A stretch of DNA of 64,000 bases from Salinimonas iocasae (GTDB taxonomy: Bacteria; Pseudomonadota; Gammaproteobacteria; Enterobacterales; Alteromonadaceae). The stretch is from positions 930,001 through 994,000 of the forward strand of contig NZ_CP039852.1 in the NCBI RefSeq assembly GCF_006228385.1. The letters run 5' to 3'. Made by a program: the position numbers and the translations under genes. Positions 29,417 through 37,025 of the stretch are shown piece after piece. Every line of letters starts with the position of its first letter. Position 1 is the stretch's first letter. A model generated the notes under the pieces. The model was given only the letters and a program-made list of their open reading frames with translations. It had not been told where the DNA came from and searched no databases.

Positions 29417-30310
29417 TCAATTTCTTGCCCCTTGTAAGCCGCCTGTATGCAGGACGATAATGCGACTGCCGGCAGGAAATTCTCCGGCCGCAATTTTATT
29501 TTTTAATGCGAAGAACAATTTACCAGAATAGACAGGCTCGACAGGAATATTGTACATGTCGCGCATTTCATAACAAAAATCTAATAGTGTCTTATCTTTT
29601 TTCGCGTAACTGCCGCCATGAAAGCGATGATCGATAGACCAGTTATCACACTGATGTGGAATCAAGTCACTTACCAGCGACTCCAGGTACTCCTGACCTT
29701 TCAGAACAGCGATGCCACATGCCTTTTTATTTAAAGGCAGTGAGCTGGCAATACCGGCAAGCGTAGCACCGCTTGCAACAGGGGCCAGAATATAATCGAA
29801 ACTGACTGAAATTTCATCCATCATCATTTTTAAGCCACTGAGCGCAGTGGAAGCGCTGCCGCCTTCAGGAACAATAAGCGCACCTTTGTGCTGCTGTCGA
29901 AGCTGATGCACAAAACGTTCATCATGCCGCCTGGCGTACGTTGCCCTGTCAACAAATTGAATATCAGTACTCCAGTGTTTTAAGTCGCTTAGCATGGGCG
30001 TCATATTCTGTGAGTAATCACCCCGGACAATCGCAGTACACCGGATATTCAATACATTACAGAGATACCCCAGTGCATGCAGATGGTTTGAGTATCCTCC
30101 ACCAAAACTGACAATGTGAGAAGGTATATCCCGGGTATCGGCAAATATACTGCTTAACTTGCGCCATTTGTTCCCGGATATCACCGGGTGGATCAAATCA
30201 TCGCGCTTGATGTATATCGTCAGTGTTTCAGCGCCATCCCAGTCCGGCCTGAAAAGATCCAGTGGACTCGGCGTCGTCAATGATAATACTTCGTTGATTG
30301 ATTGCGGCAT
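29417..30310 (-). CDS. PLP-dependent ACC deaminase / D-cysteine desulfhydrase family enzyme
   Basis: 297 residues, fold-type II PLP enzyme. IYIKRDDLIHPVISGNKWRKL contains the likely Schiff-base K48. FGGGYSNHLHALG is the serine/asparagine loop and PVASGATLAGI the phosphate-binding Gly-rich loop. The family contains ACC deaminase and D-cysteine desulfhydrase; this protein is a little shorter than typical members (about 330) and the substrate cannot be told by eye. It is transcribed divergently from the chalcone-isomerase-like gene. Confidence 0.87.
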   Translation of the reverse strand: MPQSINEVLSLTTPSPLDLFRPDWDGAETLTIYIKRDDLIHPVISGNKWRKLSSIFADTRDIPSHIVSFGGGYSNHLHALGYLCNVLNIRCTAIVRGDYSQNMTPMLSDLKHWSTDIQFVDRATYARRHDERFVHQLRQQHKGALIVPEGGSASTALSGLKMMMDEISVSFDYILAPVASGATLAGIASSLPLNKKACGIAVLKGQEYLESLVSDLIPHQCDNWSIDHRFHGGSYAKKDKTLLDFCYEMRDMYNIPVEPVYSGKLFFALKNKIAAGEFPAGSRIIVLHTGGLQGARN

Positions 30311-30405
30311 ATAACAACAGAACTTTGCTTAATATTGTGTAATGAATGATCACCCTGGTAGCTTTTTCGGGTAAAGACAATAGTACCAGTAAATAAGGAC
30401 ATATC

Positions 30406-30921
30406 ATGCGATTTCTTGTGTTAACCCTATCGCTTTTGGCAGGCGCGCCGGCACTTGCTATGTCGCAGACTGTGCAGCAAGAGCTGTCCAACCCTGCCAA
30501 AGTCGGGCAGGGCAAGTTTACCTATTATTTTTGGGATGTGTATAACGCAACTCTATACGCGCCGGAAGGGCAGTGGAAAAAAAACGGGCCCTTCGCGCTG
30601 AAGCTTGAATACTTGCGAGACTTTGAAGGAAAAGAAATTGCTCAGAGAAGTATTGAAGAGATGGAAAAGCAGGGCGCTAAAGATAAGGAACAGCTTTCGG
30701 TCTGGCGGGAAGAAATGGCAAGCATATTTCCGGATGTTAAAGACGGCGACGCATTAACGGGTGTGGTTACCAGTGAGGGCAATACACGGTTTTTCTATAA
30801 CGAGTCGTTAATTGGCGAAATCAAGGATGAGGCTTTCACACAGCGTTTTTTTGATATTTGGCTGGCTGAAAATACGTCTGAGCCGGAATTAAGAGAAAAG
30901 TTACTAGGGGAAACGGATTGA
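30406..30921 (+). CDS. Periplasmic chalcone-isomerase-like protein
   Basis: 171 residues with a signal peptide (1 to about 18, ending Ala-Leu-Ala). The remainder matches bacterial chalcone-isomerase-like proteins: a strand-rich start (KVGQGKFTYYFWDVYNATLYAPEGQW), then LKLEYLRDFEGKEIAQRSIEEME and a C-terminal FFYNESLIGEI / FFDIWL block. True chalcone isomerase activity is not implied. It overlaps the next gene by one base (TGATG), so the two are co-translated. Function in bacteria is not established; the pairing with DUF3833 points to envelope or lipid work. Confidence 0.85.
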   Translation: MRFLVLTLSLLAGAPALAMSQTVQQELSNPAKVGQGKFTYYFWDVYNATLYAPEGQWKKNGPFALKLEYLRDFEGKEIAQRSIEEMEKQGAKDKEQLSVWREEMASIFPDVKDGDALTGVVTSEGNTRFFYNESLIGEIKDEAFTQRFFDIWLAENTSEPELREKLLGETD

Positions 30922-31460
30922 TGAAAATGAAACGACTGAGTTTTTTGCTATTACCGTTGGTGCTTTTAACCGGATGCATCGGTGCGCCGGATGGTAAAGA
31001 CTATGAAGCAGTGTCTCCGGCATTGAACATTCAAACGTTCTTTGTGGGTGATGTAAAAGCGTGGGGCATCGCTCAGGACCGGTTCGGTGAAGTGGTGCAG
31101 CGTTTCATTGTAGATATTGATGGTCGTATGGAAGGCAATACGCTGATTATGGACGAAACCTTTGAATACGGTGTCGGCAAAGGGCCCGCTTCTCGCACAT
31201 GGCGTATTGAGCCAGACGGGGAAGGTGGATTCATCGGAAGAGCGGGTGATATTAATGGGGTTGCCAGGGGCGAAAATTATGGCAACGCATTTAATTTTGA
31301 ATATGAAATGGATTTACCCGTGGGCGACTCAACCTACACAGTCACATTTGACGACTGGTTTTTTGCGTTTGATGAAAACACATTAATGAATCGCTCTTAT
31401 ATTAAAAAATACGGCGTTATGGTAGCTGAAGTGACTATTTTCATGCAGCGTCAAAATTAA
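30921..31460 (+). CDS. DUF3833 lipoprotein
   Basis: 179 residues from the ATG at 30921. Lipobox Leu-Thr-Gly-Cys near residue 19. The mature part is a lipocalin-like beta barrel pattern with FFVGDVKAWGIAQDRFGEVVQRF and the conserved RTWRIEPDGEGGFIGRAGDI stretch of DUF3833. The start overlaps the stop of the chalcone-isomerase-like gene, so they form a two-gene unit. Exported and lipid-anchored; function unknown. Confidence 0.87.
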   Translation: MKMKRLSFLLLPLVLLTGCIGAPDGKDYEAVSPALNIQTFFVGDVKAWGIAQDRFGEVVQRFIVDIDGRMEGNTLIMDETFEYGVGKGPASRTWRIEPDGEGGFIGRAGDINGVARGENYGNAFNFEYEMDLPVGDSTYTVTFDDWFFAFDENTLMNRSYIKKYGVMVAEVTIFMQRQN

Positions 31461-31465
31461 ACTAA

Positions 31466-32845
31466 TTACCCCAACGCCACTGAGGGCTTTTTAAACATCA
31501 GTGTAATACCCAGGCCCGAGCCTTCAAGCAACGGGTCCGGGATGTAATAAATGTGTGCATTGTGCAAATCGGCGACGGCCTTCACCATAGATAAACCTAA
31601 TCCATTCCCTTTAGATGTCCGACTCTCCTGAGCACGGTAGAAACGACGATCAAGCTGCCTGAAGTTGCTCACATCAACGCCCGGTCCGGAATCATCAACG
31701 CTTACAATATAGCTGGTGGATGTTTCTTTCGCAGTAACCCGAATTTGCGCGTTTTCTCCGGCATACTTTACGGCGTTATCTATCAGGTTAGCAAAGGCCT
31801 GGAATAACAAATTACGGTCACCTTGTAGTGTCGCCGGCTGAATATCGAACGTGAGCGTCATGTGTTTTTCTTCTATGTAGGGCTCATATAAGTCCACCAC
31901 ATCACGTACGATTTCTCCCAGACTCACCTCTGCAAATCCCATTCGCTGACGCTTACTTTCAATATCGGCGATGCGCAGTAGCCCGTTAAACATACCCAAC
32001 AAAACGTCGGTTTCCGCCAGAGCCTGTTGTTTTAAACTGCTATCGGGAAGGTCATCCAGTCGCGAGCGAAGGCGTGATAACGGTGTGCGAAGATCATGCG
32101 CGACATTGTCAGTAACTGACTTGATGTTTTGTACTGAATACTCAATTTTATCCAGCATTTTGTTTAATACTAAAGCAAGCTTGCTCAAATCGTCCCAGTT
32201 ACTGTCTATATCGAGACGCTCGTTCAGATTGCCAGTTTGCATAATAGAATCAGCAGTGGCTGACATTCTGTTGATACGGTTAACAACGTACAGAGCCACG
32301 CCCAGACTCAAGCCTGAAATGAGCCCTAAAATGGCAATGAATACCCAACTCAGTGATCGGCTGAGAGTCTGAGCACTGTAAAGTTCATCAATATCCCGGG
32401 CCACGGTAACGGTCACGCCGTTGTTAATAGTTTGCCGACGTACCAGCACTGCCTTGCTGCCCCAGCCAGGGGCGTCTTCAGCGGTAAGCGGTGTTTCGAT
32501 TTCAAGAATATCTGCATCATCGGCTAAGACAAGCTTGCCCAGCGGACGGCTATTACCGGCCAGAAACTGTCCTTTTGCATCAGTAATGGCAACCCAGTTA
32601 ATCAATTCGTTATCCAGGTTTTGTTCTACCAGGCCAATAACGGCCGGCTGCCCACCACGTTCATAGAGCGCTTCATACGCCCAAAGCTGCGCCAATGCCG
32701 CATTTCTGGCTTCATCGATAAGAATATCTTTATTGGTGACAGACCATAAATAGATGATAAACGCCATGGCGGCGCCTGAAAGAAGGGTTATCAGCGCACC
32801 TACCCGAAAGCTGGAACTTCGGGTAAATGTGCCTATCGCTATCAC
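31466..32845 (-). CDS. Membrane sensor histidine kinase
   Basis: 459 residues from a GTG start overlapping the response-regulator stop by 4 bp. Two membrane helices (about 15-37 and 165-188) bracket a periplasmic sensor region of about 125 residues. HAMP follows, then HisKA with VAHDLRTPLSRL and HATPase with FANLIDNAVKYA (N box), DDSGPGV (G1) and GNGLGLSMVKAV (G2). Partner of the OmpR-type regulator upstream. Stimulus unknown; the periplasmic part has no recognised ligand motif. Confidence 0.93.
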   Translation of the reverse strand: MIAIGTFTRSSSFRVGALITLLSGAAMAFIIYLWSVTNKDILIDEARNAALAQLWAYEALYERGGQPAVIGLVEQNLDNELINWVAITDAKGQFLAGNSRPLGKLVLADDADILEIETPLTAEDAPGWGSKAVLVRRQTINNGVTVTVARDIDELYSAQTLSRSLSWVFIAILGLISGLSLGVALYVVNRINRMSATADSIMQTGNLNERLDIDSNWDDLSKLALVLNKMLDKIEYSVQNIKSVTDNVAHDLRTPLSRLRSRLDDLPDSSLKQQALAETDVLLGMFNGLLRIADIESKRQRMGFAEVSLGEIVRDVVDLYEPYIEEKHMTLTFDIQPATLQGDRNLLFQAFANLIDNAVKYAGENAQIRVTAKETSTSYIVSVDDSGPGVDVSNFRQLDRRFYRAQESRTSKGNGLGLSMVKAVADLHNAHIYYIPDPLLEGSGLGITLMFKKPSVALG

Positions 32846-33516
32846 GCCAGACTTTCCGAAATCCGGTAACCGGTACCGCGCACGGTTTCTATAAGTGGCA
32901 CGTTGAAGGTTTTATCAACCTTTTGGCGAAGCCGACTAATATGCACGTCGATAACGTTTGTCTGGGGATCAAAATGGTAGTTCCATACGTGCTCAAGCAG
33001 CATACTGCGGGTAACGACTTTTCCACGGTTACGCATCAGACATTCAAGTAACTGAAATTCCTTAGATTGCAACTCGATTTCAGTATCGCCACGCGTCACC
33101 TTTCGGTTTAGCAAATCCAGTGTCAGATCTCCCACTTTCAATGCGGTGGTGGTATCGGCCTGACGACCGGCAAGGCCTTCTACCCGGGCCAGCAATTCTT
33201 CAATAGCAAAAGGTTTTGTCAGGTAATCATTAGCGCCTGAGCGCAGGCCCTGTACTTTGTCTTCAACCTGACTTTTGGCGCTGAGTAATAAAACCGGTGT
33301 GGTATCTTCCTGCTCTCTGAGTGATTTCAGAATGCTGATACCGTCTGTGCCCGGCAACATTATATCCAGAATAATTATATCAAATGTGTCATTGCGCGCC
33401 GTCAAGAGACCATCTGAACCATTTTCAACCGCGGTGCAGGTGTGACCGGCTGATTCCAGTCCTTTTTTCACGTGCCCGGCTACTGTGCTATCATCTTCAA
33501 TAATTAACGCTTTCAT
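32842..33516 (-). CDS. OmpR-family response regulator
   Basis: 224 residues from the ATG at 33516 (Met-Lys-Ala-Leu-Ile-Ile-Glu-Asp-Asp); a longer frame to 33549 is unlikely. Receiver domain with phospho-acceptor D51 in ILDIMLPG and K101 in LTKPF, then a winged-helix DNA-binding domain (about 130-220, ending VRGTGYRI). It is closest in style to the CopR/CusR/QseB group. It overlaps the kinase gene by 4 bp. Targets unknown. Confidence 0.94.
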   Translation of the reverse strand: MKALIIEDDSTVAGHVKKGLESAGHTCTAVENGSDGLLTARNDTFDIIILDIMLPGTDGISILKSLREQEDTTPVLLLSAKSQVEDKVQGLRSGANDYLTKPFAIEELLARVEGLAGRQADTTTALKVGDLTLDLLNRKVTRGDTEIELQSKEFQLLECLMRNRGKVVTRSMLLEHVWNYHFDPQTNVIDVHISRLRQKVDKTFNVPLIETVRGTGYRISESLA

Positions 33517-33622
33517 GATTCGCCATTCTTCTGTGTGCCCGGAATCCATTTAGATAATTGTCTTTGCTGATACAGGTAGAATTACCTAAATCGATCACTT
33601 AACACCCAAAATCATGCCGTCG

Positions 33623-35347
33623 TTACACCTCTTCCCGTGGCAATCGGGCAGACGCATCATAGGGCGTAAAATTGGGTACCGCACCACTTCCGGCTATTGT
33701 CTGTAGTTCCCGCCAATAGGATGCCGTCATCAGGTCTCCATGAAGTGATTTGAGCAATTCCTTAAGGTGTTTTTTGCCCACGATAAAATGCTCAAATTGT
33801 TCCGGGAATACATCATCAGGGGCAACGGATAATGTGTCCATCGCGTAAGGATCATCGCTTTTGGGTAATTCCCGGAAATTGCGGTCTTTCATCAGACAGA
33901 TTTCATCATAGTCGTAAAAGATCACGCGACCTAACCGGGTGATGCCAAAATTTTTGTGCAGCATATCGCCGGGGAAAATGTTGGCCAGTGCTATCTGTTT
34001 TATACAGGTGCCAAGTTCATCTATCGCACTGCGCACTTTCTTTGGATCGGTTTCCTGATCCAGATAGAGGTTTAACGGTGTCATTTTGCGCTCAATGTAG
34101 AGATGACTGATGATAAGTTCATCGCCAACGATCTTCACACTGGATGCGCAGGTGTCGTGAAGCTCCTGCAATAATTCTGGCGCAATACGCGCCAGTGGAA
34201 ACCGAAAGTTCACATATTCATGGGTGTCAGCCATTCGACCAACCCGATCGGACATTTTCACCAACTTGTAGCAACTTTTAACGTGGTCCCGGGTTATCTT
34301 TTTACTTTCGGCAAATTCATCTTTGATAATTTTAAACACCACGCCATAAGAGGGCAGGTGAAATACCATCATGACCAGCCCGCGTGTGCCAGGCGCGGCC
34401 TCGAACAAATCTGTACTGTGCTCCTGATGGTGCAGGAAGTTTCGGTAAAACACAGTTTTACCATGTTTAAAGTGCCCCAGAGCCATATAAAGCTCAAAGT
34501 GCTTTTTATGTGGTAGTAGTTCCTGAAGAAACGCTGCAACCTCGGCCGGATAAAGCGTATCAGCCATAAAGTAACTGCGTGCGAAGCCGAAAATAATGCT
34601 CAAATCTTTTCTGTCGGTGAGTAGCGCATCTACAAACAGCGCTTGTCGGGTGCTCGTTTGTAAGGCAATAACAAAAGGAAGTGTTTCGTCAGGCATGCAT
34701 ATTCTGCCAATAACATACGCCGCCTTTGAGCGGTAAAAAACAGGCTTTAGCATCTCTACCGCGGTCACGCTTGCCAGCTGTGCTTTTGATAAACGCTTGC
34801 GCAATGCCACATCAAGGTTATTGATATCACGGGCTTTGTCTTCAAAAGGGATATTAAAGCGATAAACGTGGAAAATAGCTTCATACATCTGTGCCACTGT
34901 GGTGGTGGGGTCAAAGCTGTTAATCACCTTTTCCCTGTCGCGGCCGGGAAGGTAGCAGCGACTGGGCAGTAAAAACATAACACTGTTATCAATTTTTCGA
35001 TGCTTGAAAATACGCCCGATAACCGAGTTGTAAAAGGTTTCTGCCAGTTCGAATTGGGGGTGGCCTTCCAGTAATGAAAAGTAAGCTTGCTTCATAGTGC
35101 GCCAAAATACATCGTTTTTCTGATGCACGGTAAGATCGTGATAAATGTCAGCTACAGCTTCTGAAAGACTTTGCTCATAGACGGTAATTCGCTCTTTTGA
35201 TGCGCGGACGGTTTCCTGCCACTGGCCTTTTTCAAACCGCTCCTGTGCCCCCCGGGTGATTCGCGAAAACCACCGGTAGCTTTTATCGAAATGTTGAATA
35301 ATTCTGAATGCTATTTTTTGTGCGGGCTGATGCTCAGCAGGCTTCAT
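33623..35347 (-). CDS. aceK: Isocitrate dehydrogenase kinase/phosphatase
   Basis: 574 residues, the family length. It phosphorylates and dephosphorylates isocitrate dehydrogenase to switch carbon between the TCA cycle and the glyoxylate shunt. Recognisable blocks include FHLPSYGVVFKIIKDEFAESK (ATP-binding region), the DMLHKNFGITRLGRVIFYDYDEI catalytic stretch, and the C-terminal EQFEHFIVG. It is a single gene here, not attached to aceBA as in E. coli. Identification is firm. Confidence 0.96.
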   Translation of the reverse strand: MKPAEHQPAQKIAFRIIQHFDKSYRWFSRITRGAQERFEKGQWQETVRASKERITVYEQSLSEAVADIYHDLTVHQKNDVFWRTMKQAYFSLLEGHPQFELAETFYNSVIGRIFKHRKIDNSVMFLLPSRCYLPGRDREKVINSFDPTTTVAQMYEAIFHVYRFNIPFEDKARDINNLDVALRKRLSKAQLASVTAVEMLKPVFYRSKAAYVIGRICMPDETLPFVIALQTSTRQALFVDALLTDRKDLSIIFGFARSYFMADTLYPAEVAAFLQELLPHKKHFELYMALGHFKHGKTVFYRNFLHHQEHSTDLFEAAPGTRGLVMMVFHLPSYGVVFKIIKDEFAESKKITRDHVKSCYKLVKMSDRVGRMADTHEYVNFRFPLARIAPELLQELHDTCASSVKIVGDELIISHLYIERKMTPLNLYLDQETDPKKVRSAIDELGTCIKQIALANIFPGDMLHKNFGITRLGRVIFYDYDEICLMKDRNFRELPKSDDPYAMDTLSVAPDDVFPEQFEHFIVGKKHLKELLKSLHGDLMTASYWRELQTIAGSGAVPNFTPYDASARLPREEV

Positions 35348-35488
35348 GCGCTGATCTCACTGTTCAGGGATACAATAGGTAGTGAACAAAACTGTTGCTT
35401 TTTTAACTACCTTGGGTAATTTATTCAGCGGAACAACACCGCCTTTGGTTACAGTGTTATACCACAGGGAAGAACAACAAGGTACATC

Positions 35489-35854
35489 GTGAGTTTTACA
35501 GTTTTAGTCTGTGATGATTCTGCCATCGCCCGCAAAATGGCAATCAGAAGTTTGCCCGCTGCATTACAGAACAATGTAGTCCAGGCGGCGGATGGTCAGC
35601 AAGCATTGTCGATATTAAGCGCGCAGCGCATAGATCTGCTATTGCTGGATTTAACCATGCCCGTGCTAGACGGTGTGGGTGTATTGGAGTCAATCAGACA
35701 ACATATGCACGAGGTGTTCGTACTCGTGATATCAGGCGATATCCAGCCTCATATGCAGCAGAAAATCCGACAGTTTAATGTGCTTGGTTTTTTACCAAAG
35801 CCAGTGTGTACAACCCGAATGTCATACACACTGAGCCAGTATGGACTGTATTAA
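35489..35854 (+). CDS. Stand-alone receiver-domain (CheY-like) protein
   Basis: 121 residues, GTG start. A complete receiver domain and nothing else: acidic pair D9-D10, phospho-acceptor D54 in LLLDLTMP, S82 at the switch position and K104 in LPKPV. With no output domain it must act by protein contact, as CheY-like or phosphatase-linked receivers do. No kinase or chemotaxis gene is adjacent. It ends with a 4-bp overlap against the convergent short-chain dehydrogenase. Confidence 0.88.
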   Translation: MSFTVLVCDDSAIARKMAIRSLPAALQNNVVQAADGQQALSILSAQRIDLLLLDLTMPVLDGVGVLESIRQHMHEVFVLVISGDIQPHMQQKIRQFNVLGFLPKPVCTTRMSYTLSQYGLY

Positions 35855-36531
35855 TTGGTTGGCATCAGGTAGATTTCTCTAACGCTGTTGCGCTGATGGG
35901 CATCGATAGCAAAAGCAACGGCTTCTGCTACGTCTTCTGGTTGTAACTTGTCATCTTTCGCTTCATCAAAAAAGGGTGTATTCACCACACCAGGACAAAT
36001 TGTGGTACAACGACCATTCCACTCTTTCATTTCTTCCGCCAAATTATTTCCAAAACCATACGCGAACCATTTGCTCGCACCGTAAACTGAGCCTTTAATA
36101 GCCCGACGACCGGCTGCTGATGCAGTCATGATAAAGTGACCTTCAGTTTCGCGCAGATGCGGTAAGGTCAGATTTGCTGTCCACAACAACGCCTTAACGT
36201 TTATATCTATTAGTTTGTCCCACTCTTGTGGATCACCATTTTCGGTACCAGCAGCATTCAGACCGATACCTGCGTTAGCAAAAGCCACATCAAGGCGACC
36301 GTAATGGGCAACCGTTTTTTCGACTACCTCTTTTTGCGCATCAAACGATGTAGCATCAGCGCTAAACGCAACAGCATTGTCCTGCCCCAGTTCTGACACC
36401 AGACTATTGAGTTTGTCTTCACTACGCGCAGTAAGCGCTACTTTATGTCCGTTTTTAACCAGTTCCTGAGCCGTCGCGCGACCAATACCACTGGATGCGC
36501 CGGTGATGAGTACAATTTTACTTTTTGACAT
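35851..36531 (-). CDS. Short-chain dehydrogenase/reductase
   Basis: 226 residues from the ATG at 36531, behind a strong GGAGGG ribosome-binding site (a frame extension to 36549 lacks one). Classical SDR: cofactor motif GASSGIG at 11-17, NAG near 87-89, and catalytic S138, Y150 and K154 in YGASK. Such enzymes of this size (YdfG-like) reduce or oxidise small alcohols or hydroxy acids with NADP(H). Substrate not assigned. Confidence 0.9.
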   Translation of the reverse strand: MSKSKIVLITGASSGIGRATAQELVKNGHKVALTARSEDKLNSLVSELGQDNAVAFSADATSFDAQKEVVEKTVAHYGRLDVAFANAGIGLNAAGTENGDPQEWDKLIDINVKALLWTANLTLPHLRETEGHFIMTASAAGRRAIKGSVYGASKWFAYGFGNNLAEEMKEWNGRCTTICPGVVNTPFFDEAKDDKLQPEDVAEAVAFAIDAHQRNSVREIYLMPTN

Positions 36532-36854
36532 GATGCCCTCCGTAATCAATATACTCAGTTTCGCAAAACCGCAGCAGACAGATCATTTTTAGCGGCGCGA
36601 TATGACAGTCTAATGACGCAAAGATGGCTAAATGGTGACATCATCGATTTTGTAAACCTCAGATATATAGAGTCACGCCAATAGTTTTTTTTCATTCGGA
36701 CTCAGGGATAGTGCGTGTTGCATAAAAGGTTACATCGCATTCTTTTGGTCGCGCGGTAGATCTTTTTATTGCCAGACTTAGATTGATTACATTTTTTACA
36801 GTTTTTATTGGAAACGCGGTTGACAGATAGACGTCTATACGGCAAATTGAAGTT
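36532..36854 (+). promoter_or_regulatory. Threonine operon promoter region
   Basis: About 320 bp without a gene. A consensus TTGACA lies at 36820-36825, but the hexamer 17 bp downstream (36843-36848, CAAATT) is poor and would put the transcript start on the leader ATG. The true promoter may be slightly upstream, for example around the TTGATT near 36782. The rest shows no obvious structure. Confidence 0.4.
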
Positions 36855-36923
36855 ATGAAGACAATGATTCGCACCACCGGCATGATGATGATTACCACCT
36901 CGATGAGGGCGGTTGCTGGTTAG
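36855..36923 (+). CDS. thrL: thr operon leader peptide
   Basis: 22 codons, ATG to TAG. Composition: five Thr and two Ile, including Ile-Thr-Thr at codons 13-15 and Thr-Thr at 7-8. It also has six Met, with a Met-Met-Met run at codons 10-12. Thr and Ile are the classic control residues of the E. coli thr leader. It is followed by a perfect terminator and a mutually exclusive antiterminator, then thrA. Its ribosome-binding site (GAAG) is modest. The Met content is unusual and is discussed in the findings. Confidence 0.9.
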   Translation: MKTMIRTTGMMMITTSMRAVAG

Positions 36924-36981
36924 TGCACGAAAGTCACACATACCAAAAACCCGCCCTCCCAAAGAGAGCGGGTTTTTTTTT
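36905..36981 (+). terminator. thr attenuator: antiterminator and terminator
   Basis: Terminator: AAACCCGC (36947-36954) pairs with GCGGGTTT (36968-36975), extended inside by CTC / GAG after one mismatch, with a 9-T run ending at 36981. Antiterminator: GAGGGCGG (36905-36912, over leader codons 17-20) is exactly complementary to CCGCCCTC (36951-36958), which overlaps the terminator's left arm. The two structures exclude each other, as transcription attenuation requires. Confidence 0.92.
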
Positions 36982-37025
36982 ACCTGAATGATCTGCCAGA
37001 TAGGCGATACAAAAAGGAGCGACAA

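Noticed and set aside
36820..36848. TTGACA as the certain thr promoter -35
   Set aside because: The matching -10 is poor and would start the transcript at the leader ATG.
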